This document shows positions 1-7,034 of a stretch of DNA of 11,275 bases, in pieces; the stretch's first letter is position 1; every line of letters starts with the position of its first letter. The position numbers and the translations under genes were made by a program. A model generated the notes under the pieces. It saw nothing but the letters and a program-made list of their open reading frames with translations, was not told the origin of the DNA and did no database searches. This stretch comes from Dunaliella salina (Eukaryota; Chlorophyta; Chlorophyceae; Chlamydomonadales; Dunaliellaceae), in contig MU069910.1 of NCBI GenBank assembly GCA_002284615.2, positions 131,490 through 142,764 on the forward strand, read 5' to 3'.

Positions 1-2
1 AG

Positions 3-335
3 CTTAAGGAAGAGCTGCTCTTCCAAGGGGAGGTGTTGGTAGTAGCAGCAGAGAAGGGATGGGGTGCAGCCCATGCAGTCAGGGGCCCCAGGGCTAGTGG
101 GTCTGGGTTTTCCAAGAGGGTGTCCAAGCATCTGAGGAAGTGGGAGCAGCAGCAAGCCAAAGCAGCGGCCCCCAAGCGCAGCAGCTCCAAAGGGACCATG
201 CTGTGCTACAAGTGCTGGATGCCTGGGCACACCATGGACGAGTGCAGGGCACGCACATCCCAGGGGGAGCACAGGGCCTACGCGCAAGGGGCCTACGCTG
301 CGCAGAGGCTCCCAGGCCCCCCCCCTCGAGCGTGA
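3..335 (+). CDS. C-terminal fragment of a CCHC zinc-knuckle protein (5' end outside window)
   Basis: The frame is open from the left edge to a TGA at 333-335, so the start lies outside the window; a GTG at 33 is just an internal codon. About 110 codons are visible. The clearest motif is a zinc knuckle, C-x2-C-x4-H-x4-C (CYKCWMPGHTMDEC), at 204-245, a single-strand nucleic-acid-binding module of Gag-like, transposon and RNA-binding proteins. Before it lies a basic, Gln/Ala/Lys-rich stretch (about 121-195), probably disordered. After it come two AYA motifs and a Pro-rich end. A strong splice-donor match, GTGAGT, sits at 332-337 and overlaps the stop, so the real exon may end at 331 and the stop may be intronic. 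Codons are more G/C-rich than in the rest of the window. The family is not identified; the zinc knuckle is seen directly, while a transposon origin is only a guess. Confidence 0.55.
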   Translation, partial: LKEELLFQGEVLVVAAEKGWGAAHAVRGPRASGSGFSKRVSKHLRKWEQQQAKAAAPKRSSSKGTMLCYKCWMPGHTMDECRARTSQGEHRAYAQGAYAAQRLPGPPPRA

Positions 336-337
336 GT
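332..337 (+). promoter_or_regulatory. Candidate 5' splice site GTGAGT
   Basis: GTGAGT matches the eukaryotic donor consensus and falls exactly at the end of the zinc-knuckle frame. A pyrimidine-rich stretch ending in CAG at 823-825 would be a possible acceptor. Transcript data are lacking, so this is a sequence match only. Confidence 0.35.
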
Positions 338-523
338 ACTGGTGTGCCTTGCTGTCTTTATGTTGCCTTGCTGGCAGTTCTGTTGGCCTCGCTGTGCCCT
401 GCCATTCAGGCTCGCTTCTGTTTTCCATGCTGGGGTTTGGTTGGGCTCGCTGCCAAGTTTTGGGAGAACCAAGTGCTAGCCTTGGGTTTTCCAGCACCTT
501 GCTGCAGTGCGCCTTGTAAGCAG

Positions 524-848
524 GTGTCTACGCCGGCACGCTGCATGGTCTTGCTGCTCCTAAGTTATTGCTCCTTTTGGGTGCCTACGCCGGCATACCA
601 TGTTGAGCACGCACGCATGCAAGCATGTACAGCTTTGGAGGTGAGCAGGTGTCTACGCCGGCACGCTGCATGGGTATTTCTGCTCCAAAGTTTGTTGCTC
701 ACTGTTGGGTGCCTACGCCGGCATGCCATGATGTTGAGCTTTGCATGTGCTGCTTTGGGTTGTGCGCAGGTGCCTACGCTGGTACGCTGCTATTTTGCCA
801 CGCCCTAAGCCTTGCTCTTTTTCAGGTGTCTACGCCGGCACGCTGTCT
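524..848 (+). repeat. Minisatellite of ~60 bp units with a TACGCCGGCA core
   Basis: Six units start at 524, 581, 649, 709, 770 and 826, spaced 56-68 bp. Each begins GTGYCTACGCYGG. Two types alternate. Type A (524, 649, 770, 826) is preceded by CAG and continues with CACGCTG or TACGCTG. Type B (581, 709) continues with CAT-CCATG. The spacers after the first two A units resemble each other, as do the spacers after the two B units, so the true period is an A+B unit of about 121-125 bp. Short relatives of the core (GCCTACGC) also occur inside the preceding coding fragment at 276 and 291. No conserved reading frame runs through the array. Confidence 0.8.
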
Positions 849-1180
849 AGAGCCATGCATCCTTTCTCGCCCTTGAACGAGCCGGAAGAGAACATGTGAT
901 CTCTGCGGTACCCAAGATTAAATTCAGGAAGAACAACATGCTCTTTTCAAGTGTGCTCATCCTCATGTATGCTCTCCCCGTCGTAAGTATGCTTCTCTGT
1001 TCTATGGTCCCCCTGCTTTTATAACATTTTCTTCTTATACGGCTCTTTACTTGCCTATCTTTCACCATGTACAGTCTTATCTTATGCGCTCCTTTTTCTA
1101 ATTTTCTTCATGAACTTCTCCTTTTCTATGAACAGGCTAGCAATCAGTCGTTTTGAATGTTGTGTTGTTCCCGGAATTTC
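849..1180. other. No gene recognised
   Basis: An AT-leaning stretch between the minisatellite and the LINE-A remnant. Short open frames exist on both strands but none shows a motif or convincing composition. It could hold UTR or intron of the left-hand gene. Confidence 0.5.
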
Positions 1181-1245
1181 AAGGCATTGTAAGACCTAAC
1201 ATTTGCCCGAAAGTATTATAATTGTAATGGTTCAAAACCACATTC

Positions 1246-1266
1246 ACGTAGTAAGACCCACTACGT
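1246..1266. repeat. Short inverted repeat (7 bp stem, 7 nt loop)
   Basis: ACGTAGT at 1246-1252 is the exact reverse complement of ACTACGT at 1260-1266. It lies inside the decayed LINE-A sequence, so a function is doubtful. Confidence 0.5.
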
Positions 1267-1852
1267 ATAGTACACTTGGCCCGAGAGTACGATTCAATAG
1301 GCACAGATGTACAATTTACAGTCCATCTCAGTCCCTGGTTCCAAAGACCTAGTCCCCCAAATTTGGCTAGCACACATGCATGCAGGAAGAGCATAAGCCA
1401 ACCAAAGCATAGTATGAGGTTTGCTTGCCAACTGATAATCAGATGCAAGCTGTCTGATGCGCCAATATCCAGCCAAGAAAGGGGAACACACGTGCTTAGA
1501 AGAGGAAAAGGCATTGATCTGCTCAGTGAAGAGCATGGCTAAACACTTGAACGACCCCTTGCTAACTTTGCTCCACCTATAGTAACAGCAGAAGCATTGC
1601 ACTTTGCATAAAGTGCACAGCTCCAGACTTTGGAACACTTGTAATGCTTCTTTTCTTCGGTGCATAAATGTGCAGCTTGCTTGAGCTGAAGTTGATCAGG
1701 TCGACTTGCATTCAGACACAGATCATCTGCATAAAGCATATGTGATTTTTGGAGTTCACTTGCACCTGTTATTGCTCCTTGCACGTATGCTGCCAGGCAG
1801 TCCACATTGTTACATACAGAGAAAACAAGAGAGGTAACAGTGGGCAACCTTG

Positions 1853-1864
1853 TTAGACACCTGA
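1853..1864 (+). repeat. Left target-site duplication of SINE-1
   Basis: TTAGACACCTGA, identical to 2081-2092. The next outward bases differ, so the duplication is 12 bp long. Confidence 0.9.
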
Positions 1865-2080
1865 TAGAGACAAACATGGCGCGGCTCAGGCGCGTCACTC
1901 TTGAGGGAGTGCGTTGGAGGAGGTTGCTTTGTGGGTTCGTGTCCTGGTGGGGGCACTCTGGTATAGGCTGGAGTGGCTTCTCCAGGTTGATTGGTGGGGT
2001 CGCTCCGGTATAGGCTGGAGTGTCCTTAATGCACGCTCCAAGACCCTTGCGGTACAGCTTAGGAATTTCAAATTTCAAAT
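1865..2080 (+). mobile_element. SINE-1: tRNA-like SINE inserted in LINE-A
   Basis: This 216 bp insert is flanked by exact 12 bp direct repeats, the target-site duplication. It carries matches to the internal RNA polymerase III promoter: an A-box-like TGGCGCGGCTCAGG at 1877-1890 and a B-box-like GGTTCGTGTCC at 1934-1944, which matches GGTTCGANTCC except for one base. The tRNA-unrelated body holds a 47 bp tandem duplication (1945-1991 and 1992-2022). The 3' part contains TTAATGCACG at 2026-2035 and CTTGCG at 2046-2051, shared with the LINE-B 3' UTR, and the element ends in a 7 bp repeat tail (AATTTCA)n at 2064-2080. It is non-coding and non-autonomous. The tRNA isotype is not resolved. Confidence 0.85.
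1945..2022 (+). repeat. 47 bp tandem duplication inside SINE-1
   Basis: Two copies begin TGGTGGGG at 1945 and 1992. Both contain the identical 16-mer GGTATAGGCTGGAGTG (1960-1975 and 2007-2022). Each copy could form a short stem between its CTC and GAG segments. Confidence 0.8.
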
Positions 2081-2092
2081 TTAGACACCTGA
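2081..2092 (+). repeat. Right target-site duplication of SINE-1
   Basis: TTAGACACCTGA, directly following the (AATTTCA)n tail of SINE-1 and identical to 1853-1864. Confidence 0.9.
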
Positions 2093-2959
2093 CTTGAGAT
2101 ATACAGCCATCCATCAAGACGTGCTCATCAGTTTCATAAATGTTTTTGGGAATGGCCAACAGGCAGGTAGGCATGCGAATGTGTTGCTTATGGGCCCATA
2201 GTGCTTCCCTTGGTCTTGTATCATATGCCTGTTTAAAATCAATGAACACTGCATATAACCTGGAAATGCATGAGGGCGCTTTACTTGTGCAGCATGCAGA
2301 TGCTGCAAAAAAATAATTGACTGCAAGGTGTTACGGCCAGGAAAAATCCAAATGAATTTTTGTTCTTCTCTGCACCACCTTGTAACAGCCTCCCTTATAA
2401 CGTTTGTGTTCAACCTGTACAATGTGTCACTAACTGCAACCATCTATAATGTACTGGGTCTAGCATTGAGCCTTTTTTTGCAGAGGAGTGAGCTTAGCTG
2501 CTGCAGCAGGAATTTCTGCTTTTATCCATCATTGCAGCAAACAAATGAGCAACATAAGGCTCGAGAACATTTATGCTCTCTGAAGCTCTACCATTCACTG
2601 CACGAGCACTCCTTTCTGCACATTTGATGAAGGGAGCAGCAATGGGATTAGGAGATATGTTGGCATTAACTCTACACATGTGATGGCCAACAGTTTCAAA
2701 GCAGCACGACCAGGCAATTCCATCTCATCAGGAACAGGCATCCATGGAGACTCAGCACCCTGCTGTAAGATCTGCTCAAGAGGAGGATTGTTGCACCCAA
2801 GTGGTGCTGCAACGTCTCTAACAGAAGCTCCACCAGTCCAGCGCAGAGGGAGACCACATAGGGAAGTGTGCAATGGAAAAGGACATAAATTTCCCCTGAA
2901 TATCACCATCAGCCCGACATATACATTGGTTGTTCCAGTCTGGACAACCACGAAGTACA

Positions 2960-4155
2960 CAATTCAGACACCCTGATGCATCACTGCTCTACCCCTTGAA
3001 GGTAGAAACTCCACACACCATCCGCAAAAATGAATACCAGAGACGAGAATGTCCATCTCATTGGACTTTAATTTTGCTCTGGCACCAACCCTGAAGAAGC
3101 TCTCTCCACTGCACAAAACCAACGCGAACACACCAAGGAGAGCCTACGCACAAAAACTCTCCGAGGCAAACACGACAATGACAGAGTCACATTACAAATT
3201 AAAGCACACATGCACGAGAAACACAAGCTTGGCTCTGCTGACACCTCTGGCTACCACTACCAAAGATGGCAGAAACTGAGCGATGCCTTAACACCAACCA
3301 CCATTGCAAACACTGAATCTCGCAACCCAACCCCTCAACTTGCTAACAAGGAGATCAGCAACTCCTTCTAGAAAAATCCAGGGATAACCCTTAAACAGCA
3401 AATGAGAGTAATGAAGTGTCTTACAGGTACACTGTAAAATTAGCGTAATGCCTCCAAATTCAACTCTTCCAGTAATCAAAGATGCCCACTATGTGAAGAT
3501 ATCGACCAAATTGACCACATACTCATCAGGTGTACAAACTCAGCAATGAGCGGGATGCACACCAACAGACACCATGTGGCCCTAAATCTTTGTATCAAAT
3601 CGCTCAGTACAGGCCGGTATGGCTCATCCCTCATCGGCATGGATGGCTGCAGTAACGAGAGGCTCCTGGATCAGGGCATATAAGTCCCTGAAAACATTTC
3701 CAGAGCTTTTCCAGACTGGGTTCTCCCTAATGGTACTGGCTCCCCTGCCTGGCACCAAACCCGCCCTGATGCTATCTTTGTGCGCTCTTCTTCCAGGTAT
3801 ACAAACTCACCTTGATCCTTCCAAGATTTTTCCTCAAGACAGGGACATACATCTTGTTAACCTAAAATTCTGTCCTGACACAAACCCCTTCATCACTCTT
3901 GAACGTGCAGTGACCCAACATTCTCACACCATAACCAGACTTGAAACCCACAGCTCCAGAAATCCAAACAGGAATAACAAAGTGACTTTACACATCATCC
4001 TAATTGGTGTGGCCGGTACCATTTACAATGAGTATACAATTACACCCCTTATAAATCTGGGCCTGACCAAACAAAAAGCCAAATCACTAGCAGCCACGCT
4101 TGGGGACCATGCCATCCAGAGATTAACCGCTATCAAAAAGGAGAGATACGCCTTT
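2960..4155 (+). mobile_element. LINE-B: decayed LINE, C-terminal part with CCHC zinc finger
   Basis: Plus-strand blocks of a second, different LINE protein run in order through all three frames. VETPHTIRKNEYQRRE starts at 3002. KLKHTCTRNTSLALLTPLA lies near 3205-3256. ITLKQQMRVMKCLTGTL follows near 3380-3433. A zinc finger CPLC-x7-H-x4-C occupies 3483-3533, and YGSSLIGMDGCSNERLL follows it. After a frameshift near 3795 come THLDPSKIFPQDRDIHLV and NRNNKVTLHIILIGVAGTIY, and the fragment ends with KQKAKSLAATLGDHAIQRL near 4130. The zinc finger is the usual C-terminal nucleic-acid-binding motif of LINE polyproteins. Stops at several points (for example after LLDQGI) show it is dead. RT and endonuclease are missing, so it is a 5'-truncated copy. 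The left boundary is uncertain by tens of bases. Confidence 0.8.
3483..3533 (+). pseudogene. LINE-B C-terminal zinc finger
   Basis: C-P-L-C, seven residues, H, four residues, C: the C-x2-C-x7-H-x4-C pattern found after the RT in many LINEs. The four zinc ligands are intact although the surrounding frame is broken. Confidence 0.75.
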
Positions 4156-4411
4156 TGCCCTCAGGGGGCTTCTGGGAGGGGGCTTCCTGGGTGCACGACG
4201 GCGGAGGACGGGGGAAAGGAGAGTCCGAGCGTCCGGAGGCATGGCGGCCAACCCTCCAGATGCCCATTAGTTGTGTTTGTCTGTCTACGGCCTAGGCTAG
4301 CTGTGTCGAGTGTAGGTCCAGAGGACTTTCTGGTGAGGCCTCCAGCTTTCCAGTCAGAGGACTCTCCCTTAATGCACGTGGCCTTTGGCTTGCGTAGACT
4401 TTTTTTTTCTT
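4156..4411 (+). mobile_element. LINE-B 3' UTR with T-run end
   Basis: A G-rich stretch follows the last conserved LINE-B residues. Its 3' end carries TTAATGCACG (4369-4378), ten bases, CTTGCG (4389-4394), TAGAC (4395-4399) and a T run (4400-4408). The same TTAATGCACG-N10-CTTGCG arrangement occurs in SINE-1, and TTAATGCACG plus GCGTAGAC occurs in SINE-2. No A or B box and no flanking duplication is seen, so this is read as LINE 3' UTR, not as a third SINE. One frame stays open through it to 4431, probably by chance. Confidence 0.6.
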
Positions 4412-4590
4412 CTCATTACACACCATTCTAATTGGCATTGCTGGAGATCTTCAATCCCTACACTGATGATTCCTCTGCAAACTTGGCCGTAACCAGAGAG
4501 AAGGCCCGCAAAACTGCAGCCAAACTCCACTACCATGCTATCAAAACCTTTACAAAAACTAACTGCACCAAACATGCCATTCATTTCAGC
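4412..4590 (+). mobile_element. LINE-B', second diverged LINE-B C-terminal tail
   Basis: The sequence from about 4412 repeats the end of the LINE-B protein. LHTILIGIAG matches LHIILIGVAG of LINE-B (near 3990), and REKARKTAAKLHYHAIKTF matches KQKAKSLAATLGDHAIQRL. A frameshift lies between the two blocks. A G-rich stretch follows near 4606-4630, as it does after LINE-B. This is a short 5'-truncated copy of a related subfamily, lying head-to-tail with LINE-B about 430 bp downstream of the matching point. Confidence 0.7.
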
Positions 4591-4719
4591 AACCCAAGCA
4601 CCAGGGGCCCGAGGGGGGGACTGGGGGAGAGCTATGAGACGGGCTGTGCACAGGAGACCAAGACGCACAGCTGGACGGATGGCTGACAACTTGCTGCTAG
4701 TGTGGGTAGTATTAGCTTT

Positions 4720-4780
4720 GCTGCTCATAGCTTGCCTCCATTGGTGAAATGCTGCTCATCGCTTGCCTCCTTGGTGAATT
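4720..4780 (+). repeat. 31 bp tandem duplication
   Basis: Copy 1 (4720-4750) and copy 2 (4751-4780) both read GCTGCTCAT-GCTTGCCTCC followed by TTGGTGAA. They differ by two substitutions and one deleted base. Confidence 0.85.
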
Positions 4781-4792
4781 CCAGCTGGAATT
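4777..4792. repeat. 16 bp perfect palindrome
   Basis: AATTCCAGCTGGAATT is its own reverse complement. It overlaps the end of the preceding tandem duplication. Confidence 0.8.
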
Positions 4793-4978
4793 ATGCAGGC
4801 CATTGGGGCACTGAGTAATTTGAGCGGGCAAATGACTTGCAAGTGCGACACATAAGTTTTCTTAAGAGCACGCTGGGTGTTAAGCTTACCACTGCAAACT
4901 GGATGTGCTGAGGGAGTCTGGTCATGAGCCGCTTCAATTTTACTGGTTCAGGCCTATTGTCAAAATACATAATAGCAT
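4793..4978. other. No gene recognised
   Basis: No convincing frame, RNA gene or repeat is visible here. Confidence 0.5.
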
Positions 4979-5514
4979 GTCAGGGGGGGGCGACGGGCCG
5001 AAATCGCTGAAAATTTTCTTTCCCACCAACATTTCCCAGATCTGAACACGCCAACAATTGTAATACCAATAAAAGCTATGTTCACCAAAAAAAAAGAAAA
5101 TTGGAGGACCCCAGATCACTCTCCTGGCCTCAGATCACGCTAAAGTGGCCCACAGCTCCAACCTGGGATCATTTTCTGTTCCCAGTTTTTTCTTGTATTT
5201 TTAACATCTGTTTACATTGCTAACATCCTGCATATCCAAAAATAGGAAAGGAGGAGGTCATTTTTTGGCTTTTTTGGCACCCCTTAGTGCTGGATTTTCT
5301 CTGAGGGTAATGGCTGAAATTCTGTACCTCACCAAACACTGGGTCTTTTCACTCCATTTCTTTTGTAATTACAAATTATAATGACATTTGTTTGAAACAA
5401 GGACTCCACATCACCAAAAATCACCCCATTTGGTACAGTAGGTGGTCAGATATGGAGTTATGGAGGTGAAAAATAGGGTTCACGCCGCGGCCGATTAGGC
5501 ATGTTGCCCCTGAC
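4979..5514. mobile_element. Possible non-autonomous DNA element with CAGGGG-type termini
   Basis: The left end reads GTCAGGGGGGGGCGAC (4979-4994). The right end reads GTTGCCCCTGAC (5503-5514), roughly its inverse complement apart from the G-run length and one transition. CAGGGG termini are common in hAT transposons. No 8 bp target duplication is visible, no transposase is encoded, and the interior includes a block repeated at 6290-6545. The call is weak. Confidence 0.25.
5170..5420 (+). repeat. Diverged direct repeat, copy 1
   Basis: Non-coding sequence that matches 6290-6545 in the same order. Shared landmarks are ATCCTGCATAT, ATAGGAAAGGA, TTTTTGGCA, GTACCTCACCAA and ACTGGGTCTTTTCAC. Indels are small. 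The copy near 6290 directly follows LINE-A coding sequence, so the block is probably a LINE-A 3' UTR, but copy 1 has no LINE coding before it. Confidence 0.75.
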
Positions 5515-5614
5515 CGGCAAGATTCAAGCTCAGGTGTGTGAACAGGCCAGAGCATGGGCCAGAGCATGGGCTACATTTTGGTCTTAAGCTTGAATCTTGC
5601 CAGTCAGGGGCAAC
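5503..5614. repeat. 28 bp inverted repeat, possible 112 bp MITE-like unit
   Basis: Arms 5503-5530 and 5587-5614 are reverse complements with one mismatch (a transition). The 56 bp loop holds a 12 bp tandem repeat (GCCAGAGCATGG twice, from about 5546). The outer ends are GTTGCCCCTGAC and GTCAGGGGCAAC. No target-site duplication is evident. The arms could fold into a strong hairpin. Confidence 0.75.
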
Positions 5615-6289
5615 TCACTCAAGGTACATTTCAAAAGTACCCCTTTTCGAGGCCTTCGTCGCCCACCTTTGATAGCATGTTGAGGTCTAAAAGCGAAATA
5701 TTGAGAAGCGTGCTGAAAGCAGATTTGAACATTCATTAACGTGAGCCAACTGCTGGACTGCTCAAGTGTTAGATGCTTTCCAAGGCCTGCGGCGCTGATT
5801 CTTTTGTGCAAGCTGTGCGGCAGGGCACTCCTTTTTCTATTCAAGGATTTGCTGATGACCACAGGCACAGGCTGCGGGCAGTGTGGAGAGATGTTGAGGG
5901 AGTGAAACTGCGGAACAATTATAGTAAACCAGCAACTTACCAACCTTTTTTTGCAGTGCCTTTTGATCACAATGTGCGTGCCCTGCCCGTTTACCAAGGC
6001 AATCGCATTTCGATTTGCCTCAACATGCCATGTTGAAAGTTAGCCGTTTCAGACTTAGGGCACACACCTTGAAGGTGAAGACTGCGACTCGGGATACTCA
6101 AAACTCCCTTTTATGTGATCGCTGTCATGGTGATGAGATTCAAGATGAAGCTCATGCCCTTTTGGTGTGCAGAGACGCAGATGTTTGTGCTATGAGGAGG
6201 AAGCATGCTTACCTGTTCAACTGCCTCTGGTGGGTCTTTAATTGAGCACCCTTACATTTACCAATGTTGCAGCCTCTCCAAAAATTTTC

Positions 6290-6545
6290 TAGTCCTTCTA
6301 GAACCATTTTTCACTCACAATTTTTTGTATTTGAAACTCCCATATGTATGATAATATCCTGCATATTCAAAATAGGAAAGGAGGTCAAAATTTGATCTTT
6401 TTGGCATCCCCTGTGCTGAAAAATCTCTAAGGTTCATGGCTAAAGTTTTGTACCTCACCAACCACTGGGTCTTTTCACCCCACTTTTTTGAATGATTTTT
6501 TTTTTTAGCTTATGGACATTATGTTGGCTGGCGAGGACCAGTCAC
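6290..6545 (+). repeat. Diverged direct repeat, copy 2 (likely LINE-A 3' UTR)
   Basis: Lies just downstream of the LINE-A zinc-finger frame, which stops at 6243-6245, and before the (TGTAAATC)3 end. It matches 5170-5420 over about 200 bp with many substitutions. Confidence 0.7.
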
Positions 6546-6583
6546 AGGCTGCTCAGCCAAACACTCTGCTGAAGGTTCCCCCG

Positions 6584-6607
6584 TGTAAATCTGTAAATCT
6601 GTAAATC
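6584..6607 (+). terminator. (TGTAAATC)3, LINE 3' end with triple TGTAA polyadenylation signal
   Basis: Three exact 8 bp units. Each contains TGTAA, the well-known polyadenylation signal of chlorophyte green algae. Short tandem repeats at the 3' terminus are also typical of several LINE clades. The unit could therefore serve as both poly(A) signal and 3' tail of LINE-A. Confidence 0.5.
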
Positions 6608-7034
6608 TCCATTGTTGGGACTCACTATTAGTGCCAGCGTCGACTGTTGTGTCACGTCATACTAGTGTTTTCGCTAGATTGCTGCAGCATCCTGGATCGG
6701 GTAGTTTGGCCAGTTGGACTGGGTATTTATCTAGCTCTGGAGGAAGTGGCGGAGTAATTTATTGCGAAAGTTTGCTTATCCGTAATTGATATTGGATGTA
6801 CCCATTAAGCCGCAATAGAGCTGTCTGAGCTCCGGGGAGAGTGGGGCAGGCAGCCAAGCAACCACAGGGAGTATGATTCAGGTGTAAGGAATCCTCTGCG
6901 TGCTGCTTCTGATGGGGAGAGCAGCTGAACCAACACGGAATCACTTCCCCTGGGGCTTGCTGGAAACAGCGGTCCCGTCCTTTGCACTAAAATTACCTAG
7001 CCCCTGGACATTGGGCTACGTATTTCTCAACAAT
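6608..7034. other. No gene recognised
   Basis: Several short frames on both strands overlap here without a recognisable motif. The minus-strand frame 6987-6805 is Ser/Pro/Leu-rich but unidentified. Confidence 0.45.

Larger units (their letters stand above)
1539..2249 (-). pseudogene. Reverse transcriptase domain of LINE-A, interrupted by a SINE
   Basis: This 236-codon frame opens with RT motif A, F-I-D-F-K-Q-A-Y-D, whose catalytic Asp is at about 2240-2238. It also holds the catalytic motif Y-A-D-D at 1733-1722 followed by LCL. Between them the sequence is foreign: residues of about 55-128 are antisense SINE. If the SINE and one duplicate are ignored, the flanks join at the conserved GV-QGCPL segment, read in a neighbouring frame in which the usual Lys codon is a stop (TAA). 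A further one-base shift separates this segment from NNVDCLAAYVQ. The open length is therefore accidental: insert plus one duplicate is 228 bp, a multiple of three, and has no stop in this frame. It cannot encode a working enzyme. Confidence 0.85.
1181..2960 (-). mobile_element. LINE-A: decayed non-LTR retrotransposon, RT region (minus strand)
   Basis: Reading the minus strand from right to left, blocks of one LINE protein appear in the expected order but in changing frames. The 2960-2595 block contains VPDEMELPG. The 2679-2494 block contains SINVLEPYVAHLF, typical of the region before the RT fingers. The 2443-2250 block contains FPGRNTLQ (near 2344-2321). The 2249-1539 frame has FIDFKQAYD and YADD. 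The 1665-1294 block has PFLAGYWRIRQ and ASQIWGTR. A short block near 1235-1181 has ECGFEPLQL. Frameshifts and stops separate the blocks and a SINE interrupts the RT, so the element is dead. Neither the endonuclease domain nor the C-terminal zinc finger is present here. The family is recognised as a LINE-type RT common in green algae; the exact clade is not resolved. Confidence 0.85.
5665..6607 (+). mobile_element. LINE-A-type C-terminal part plus 3' end
   Basis: Plus-strand blocks follow one another in shifting frames. DSMLRSKSEILRSVLKADL starts near 5674. CWTAQVLDAFQGLRR follows near 5751-5797. DSFVQAVRQGTPFSIQGF and HRLRAVWRDVEGV come next, then TYQPFFAVPFDHNVR. After a frameshift near 6010 come LPQHAMLKVSRFRLRAHTL and a zinc finger CDRC-x9-H-x4-C at 6114-6170. 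The frame ends with TAA/TGA stops near 6240-6245. This is the segment expected C-terminal to the RT region seen on the minus strand at 1181-2960. A non-coding 3' UTR (6246-6583) and (TGTAAATC)3 follow. At least three frameshifts make it inactive. Confidence 0.75.

Noticed and set aside
140..808. 222-codon plus-strand open frame through the zinc-knuckle end and the minisatellite
   Set aside because: It overlaps the zinc-knuckle frame in another phase and owes its length to the repeat array (recurring CLRRHA). It shows no conserved domain.
2328..2976. Plus-strand open frames over the LINE-A segment
   Set aside because: They are antisense shadows of LINE-A coding blocks, which carry the recognisable RT-related motifs on the minus strand.
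4156..4411. A third SINE at the end of LINE-B
   Set aside because: It has the shared 3' module but no A or B box and no flanking duplication, so LINE 3' UTR is the simpler reading.
5477..5486. GGTTCACGCC as a Pol III B box of another SINE or a tRNA
   Set aside because: The match to the B-box consensus is partial, no A box lies at the right distance and no tRNA fold is seen.
5170..6545. Long terminal repeats of an LTR retrotransposon
   Set aside because: The repeats are strongly diverged, lack clear TG...CA ends and enclose only a LINE fragment, with no integrase or protease.
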